DNA from: Kingdonia uniflora
Taxonomy: Eukaryota > Streptophyta > Magnoliopsida > Ranunculales > Circaeasteraceae
NCBI GenBank assembly: GCA_014058105.1
Contig: JACGCM010001793.1
Span: 496,001-560,000, forward strand
Direction: 5' to 3'
DNA length: 64,000 nt
Of the stretch, positions 59,670 through 64,000 are shown in pieces. Position 1 is the first letter of the stretch; each line of letters starts with the position of its first letter. The translations under genes were made by a program, and so were the position numbers. The notes under the pieces are model-generated. The model was not told where the DNA came from. It made no database searches and was given only the letters and a program-made list of their open reading frames with translations.

Positions 59670-60755
59670 ATGCCGATCGTTCAGGTAAACGAGAATGCTG
59701 CACTAACAGATCTGTACGCCACTCTAAATTCTGAAACCAAAAGTCGTGTAGCTTTAGAGCAACAACTAGCGAGTGTACAGGACGCATTAAAGGTTCTACA
59801 GGGTCAGCAGATTGTCGCCCAGAAGAATAAAGCCGTACAACTTAAAGGCTCTTAAATCTCCGTTCATGACAGAATTATACCTCCTCCGAAAGGTAATCAC
59901 CTAGGAGGAGCGCTTCGATCTAACCACCATCAATAGGAAATGGAGCCCATCCCGATCTAGAAGGCCCACTAGGAAGTAGATGGCGGCCCAGCAGAGATCA
60001 GACAGATTAAAATTCTACCTCGATGAGTTTGAGTCCCAGCAAAAAATAGTCTAAGTGATGGGAGCGGCAACCACAATCATGGAGAAGGACGCGTCACCCG
60101 TCCGACCACCGCAGCTCGACAATATATATCTCAGGAACATGTCGAGAGATTAATCAAAGATATGCTTGAAGCTCAGACTCTAACTAAAGGGATCTACAAC
60201 AGATTACAAAAGAGCCCGATCTCCCAACAACTATTGGATGGCGAGGTACCTATAGGGTTTCATACCCCAAAGATCCAAAAGTACATCGGAACTGATCCAG
60301 CGGAGTACATCTAAGATTTCTAGGATGCTTTTGGTCTATATTCCACGTCCAGCCACATCCTATGCCGGCTCTTTCCTACCAGCTTATCAGGTGAACCCCT
60401 ATGGTGGTTTCACACACTACCTGAAGGGTCCATCACAAATTTTGAATAGTTGTGTGAATTCTTCATCAAGAATTACTCGCACAGCAGAGACAAGGAAGAA
60501 AATCTATAGTCTCTTTTCAGCCTCAAACAAATACAAGGAGAGAAGCTCGAGACATTTACCAAAAAGTTCTTGGAGTTAGCTTTAAAAGTAGATCGACTCG
60601 ACCAGATGATTAATATTTCCGCTTTCACCAGCGCTTTACTCGTCGATGGCAGGGCGAAGGACTACCTCATCTTAAATAGGCCGACAACATTTGAAGATAT
60701 GGTTGAAAAGGTCAACGGGTACATCAAACTCGAGCAAATGGTATCTGACAGGTAG
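59670..60755 (+). pseudogene. Tat-lineage gag remnant
   Basis: Starts MPIVQVNENAALTDLYATL with a coiled-coil-like stretch (EQQLASVQDALKVLQGQQ). It later reads GFHTPKIQKYIGTDPAEYI, WWFHTLPEGSI, SASNKYKEKLETFTKKFLEL across a frame change, and TTFEDMVEKVNGYIKLEQ. This is the retrotransposon gag family (PF03732-type) pattern. Confidence 0.75.
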
Positions 60756-61429
60756 AAACCACAAAAGTCATCCTTAATGGCGCGAGATCAGTCAACCAAT
60801 CTATATTTTAACCGTGCTGTAGATCAAGGAGGAGATAGGAAACGAACAAAGTCTAATGATGAATGACCTCGGAAGGGGAGTAACTTGCCAAAACCTTGTC
60901 TTCCAAAGATGAGCGTGACCATAACCAGTATTTATCATATACTATAGAAAGATAGATTCTTCTGCAATGCACAGTATCCCCAACCTATTGAGAACAAACA
61001 ATACTGCATTCTCTACAAGGTCCGTTATCATGAGACAAAATACTGTTTTGCCTTACAACGATTGTTGGAATACGTTTTTGCAGATGGATGAATGTATGAG
61101 CACATTGTGGACATTGAGAGCTACAGGAATGGGAGTTATACAAACCCTACAAAGATAGCACAAATCGAAGAACCAGCAACCAAGAAACATTTATACCATA
61201 TCTCACTCTGCCATCCTGTTGAGACCCAGATTGTCAAAGAATCAAACAGGAGCAAAAGAAGACGTGTCGGCCAATGTCACGACTTGTCCGTGCAAGATAA
61301 AGATGCTTGTTTACTTCCAAGAACAAGTTTTCAGTGCATAAGAATTTCTTTTGATGACTGCGACGTTTGACATGTCAACTTTCCTCACCATGATGCCTTG
61401 GTGATCATATTAAAAATAAGAAACATGGT

Positions 61430-61703
61430 GCTTCACACGATGATGATAGACACTGGAAGCACTATCGAACTATTGTTTTAAAGCGCAATTAATCAAATGG
61501 GACTAGCCGATAAGGTCCACCCTAACGACATTGATATCTATGGATTCAACGGATCTATGGAGGAACTGGCCGACAATATTATACATCCTATCGCGGCAGG
61601 ACCAGTAACACTGGACGTTGCCTTTTATGTTGTCAATGCCAAGTGCCATTATTTAGAGATAATAGGATGTTGCTGGTTACACAATATGCACGCTATTCCA
61701 TAA
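61430..61703 (+). pseudogene. Tat-lineage protease remnant
   Basis: MMIDTGSTIELLF at 61441-61478 carries the aspartic protease DTGS/T motif. After a stop, reading continues GFNGS and GPVTLDVAFYVV, the usual flap-side pattern. A broken zinc-knuckle-like block (YCILYKVRYHETKYC) lies upstream near 61000-61055. Confidence 0.7.
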
Positions 61704-61877
61704 ACTTATCATTTGGCATTACGTTTTGAATGGAACGGTGGCGTCTATGAGATTAAAGGAAGTCCAAAATTAGCTCGAGCATGTGAATATTCTATTACCA
61801 TTGTACCAGAACCAGCAGAATCACAGCTCGCGTAGTAATTACAAAATGCGACAGGGAACATTACATAAAACTATACA

Positions 61878-62911
61878 GTGAACTCTACAGAACACCATTT
61901 GCCCAACGCAAAACCTACAGAGTACGCCAAAATCAGTGGCGACAAGCGGGGAACATTCATCGGCACTCTTCTACCCACTGAAGAGCATGATGCGTTCATC
62001 CAGTTCCTAAAAGACAACAATGATGTCTTCGCTTGGATATTCCACGAAATGCCAGGCATCAATCCAAATCTGGCCTGCCATAAACTCAATTTGAAAGATA
62101 AAGCCGAAGCCGTTAAGCAAAAATAGAGAACTTTAGCACCGAGATTCTGAGATGAAGTCAATAATGTGATCAACAAATTCATCAAAGTCGGCTTCATCCG
62201 AAAGGCCAGCTACCCAGAATGTATCTCGAACATAGTAGCAGTCCCAAAGAATAATTACAAGACCAGAGTGTGCGTGGATTTCACGAACCTCAACAAGCAC
62301 ATTCCAAAGGACAGTTTCCGACTTCCAATCATCAACCATCTGCTCGATTCCACTATAGGACTCGAACTCCTGTCCATGATGGATACCGTATCAAGATATA
62401 ATTAGATACCTATACTACCTGATGACCAAGAGAAGATAGCTTTCATCATAGAACATGGCCTATACTGCTATAAGGTCATGCCATTCGGTCTCAAGAACTT
62501 GGAGACACTTACCAGCGCTTGATGATACAGATGTTCAATGACTACCTTAGAAAGACAATGGAGGTCTACATTGATGATATGTTGTATAAAAGTCTTAAGA
62601 AGGAGAACCATATTGTAGATATACAAATAACCTTCAAAATTTTCCGTTTCCACAAGATGATGAGGCTCAACCCCGATAAATGTCAATTTCGAGTCCAGTC
62701 TGTGAAATTCTTGGGCCACTTAATCAGCAAGCATGGTATTGAAACTGATCCAGATCGTATTCGTGCATTATTGTCTATGCCATCTCCAAAAACAAAGAAA
62801 GATGTCCAGAAGTTAGCAAGCAAGATTGCCACAATAAACCGTTTTGTTTCAAAGTTTTTGGATCGCTGTCGATGGCTATTCAACTTATTACGTGAAGGGA
62901 TGACAAAATAG
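61878..62911 (+). pseudogene. Tat-lineage reverse transcriptase remnant
   Basis: Reading order: DVFAWIFHEMPGINPNLACH, INKFIKVGFIRKASYPECIS, VCVDFTNLNKHIPKDSFRLP, YKVMPFGLKN, the catalytic box VYIDDM (about 62563-62580), CQFRVQSVKFLGHLIS and the ETDPDRIRAL thumb. Frames change near 62126 and 62510. Confidence 0.85.
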
Positions 62912-62983
62912 AATCTTAAGAAAGATCCTGAGATCGAGTGAACAACAAAGTGCAAAGCAGCGTTTCCAGAACTTAAAATTTAC

Positions 62984-63240
62984 TTGGGTTTACCGCCATT
63001 GTTGAGTACACCTAGAGAAGGGGAAGAACTCATCATTTATCTTGGAGTTACTAAAGAATCTTTAAGTTCTATCCTCATTCGACTTGACCGGAAAACAAAG
63101 AAGCCTGTCTACTTCATCAACATAACTCTTACTCCTGCAGAATCTCGATATACCAAGATCAAGAAGCTAATTTTAGCTTTTGTCTACACTTCACAAAAGT
63201 TGAGACAATACTTTCAAGCCTACTTAATTTGAGTGGTGAC
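62984..63240 (+). pseudogene. Tat-lineage RNase H remnant
   Basis: GLPPLLSTPREGEELIIYLG, then KPVYFINITLTPAESRYTKI and LILAFVYTSQKLRQYFQAY: the RNase H fold directly after RT, with Y-----L-PAE-RY--IEK as in Ty3/Gypsy. Confidence 0.8.
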
Positions 63241-63469
63241 CAATTATCCTTCGCAGGGAATCTGATCCAAACGAGAAAAATCCAGACGGGTACAACAATG
63301 GTCAATCACTCTTGGCGAACATGATATCCATTTTGAACCAAGACATTCTGAAAGGGGTTACGCAGTAACAAATTTTCTTGCGGACTTCCCCGTAGAAGAT
63401 CTTGATTGGGAAGAAGATAGTACAGATATTCACGAAGAACAGTTCAAAGAAAACTCAGAAGGGATGACA

Positions 63470-63820
63470 TCTTTTAACTGATAGATCTTCTGAACCTATA
63501 GGATCAGGCATCAGAATTGTGCTGATCACACCTTCCAATGATAGAATCGAAAAGGCAATCAGACTCAATTTCAAAGCTACCAACAGCGAAGCCGAGTATG
63601 AGGCAATGATTCACGGCCTATATATGGCCCTGGAAATTTGAGTCGCCGAGTTAATTGTATATACAGACTCTTTACTCATTGTCAACCATTACACAGAAAG
63701 ATTCTAGAAGAATGGAGGAATGCAGTAGCCGTAGCTGACAAAATGAGTACGTTTAAGAGATTTCTATCAAATATTTACCGCGCGGAGAAAATTGACATTT
63801 TTATTCCCTCGTATATCTAG
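63470..63820 (+). pseudogene. additional (archaeal-type) RNase H-like domain remnant
   Basis: GSGIRIVLITPSNDRIEKAI, RLNFKATNSEAEYEAMIHGL and, after a stop, LIVYTDSLLIVNHY. NNEAEYEAL-GL and V--DS-L have the pattern of the plant second RNase H that marks Tat-lineage Gypsy elements. Broken by stops. Confidence 0.75.
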
Positions 63821-64000
63821 CAGGAATCCTTAGTACGGAAGCTCGATATCTCAAGATCGAAGTATTATCAACTCCTAGCATTAACATCATAAGCTCAAAT
63901 TCTGTTAATACTGAGGGCGTTGAAGAGGATGAGGACGATTAAAGACGATCTTGCCTAAAGTATATTGGGACTAAAAACATGTTTGATGGTGAACTCCCTA

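Larger units (their letters stand above)
59660..64000 (+). mobile_element. Tat-lineage Gypsy element, decayed, running off the window
   Basis: Plus-strand order is gag, knuckle-like region, protease, RT, RNase H and a second RNase H-like domain, the Tat-lineage arrangement. The 5' LTR and leader are absent because the reading starts in gag at the junction with the Athila-like element. Integrase would lie beyond 64000. Many stops interrupt each domain. Confidence 0.8.

Overview
The window is plant nuclear DNA, probably from a eudicot with a large, transposon-rich genome. Three things show this: a split Rab2/RABB1-type small GTPase gene, two split proline-transporter-like (ProT, AAAP family) genes with conserved GT-AG introns, and LINE, Copia, Gypsy (Athila-like and Tat-like), CACTA, hAT-like and MULE-like elements inserted into one another. 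I saw no rRNA, tRNA, CRISPR or bacterial-type operon.

Layout. Positions 1-16,885 hold the 3' part of a Rab2/RABB1 gene on the + strand: exons at 4784-4866, 15962-16166, 16273-16341 and 16793-16885. The P-loop exons lie off the left edge. A decayed minus-strand LINE fills the intron before the first visible exon. The next intron is about 11.1 kb and holds a second minus-strand LINE, a plus-strand LINE scrap, a hAT-like element rich in GGGTCGG and several smaller repeats. At 17,679-19,864 is an 8-exon ProT-like gene (460 aa) that looks intact.

About 4.1 kb, running from within a Rab intron through this transporter gene, is tandemly duplicated. The second unit starts near 21,725 with a broken Rab exon and ends with a second apparently intact ProT-like gene (48,509-50,767, 457 aa). 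A third unit starts near 51,103 and keeps only a Rab exon scrap. Units 1 and 2 are separated by a 1.4 kb insertion with LTR-like direct repeats.

Unit 2 was split by a Copia element (22,099-46,955; 247-bp LTRs; target duplication CATAT). Inside the Copia lies an Athila-like Gypsy element (24,454-44,481; target duplication CATAA). Inside that is an oppositely oriented relative (about 25,642-44,355), and inside the 3' LTR of that one is a further Gypsy element (25,678-36,704). This innermost Gypsy is disrupted by a CACTA remnant carrying intron-containing pieces of a copine (BONZAI-type) gene and a piece of a second host gene. A solo LTR with target duplication TGCCC and a hAT-like MITE sit in the same nest.

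From 52 kb to the end come an internally deleted Gypsy element (52,189-55,707; target duplication GCAAG) inside an older LTR fragment, a truncated Athila-like element with integrase remnants (about 55,776-59,650, minus strand), and a decayed Tat-lineage Gypsy element (about 59,660 to the window end, plus strand) with gag, protease, reverse transcriptase, RNase H and a second RNase H-like region.

Only the Rab gene and the two transporter genes look like functional host genes. They act separately (membrane traffic; amino-acid or compatible-solute uptake) and are linked only by the duplication. Coordinates of exon and repeat ends were read by hand; no alignment or database search was run.
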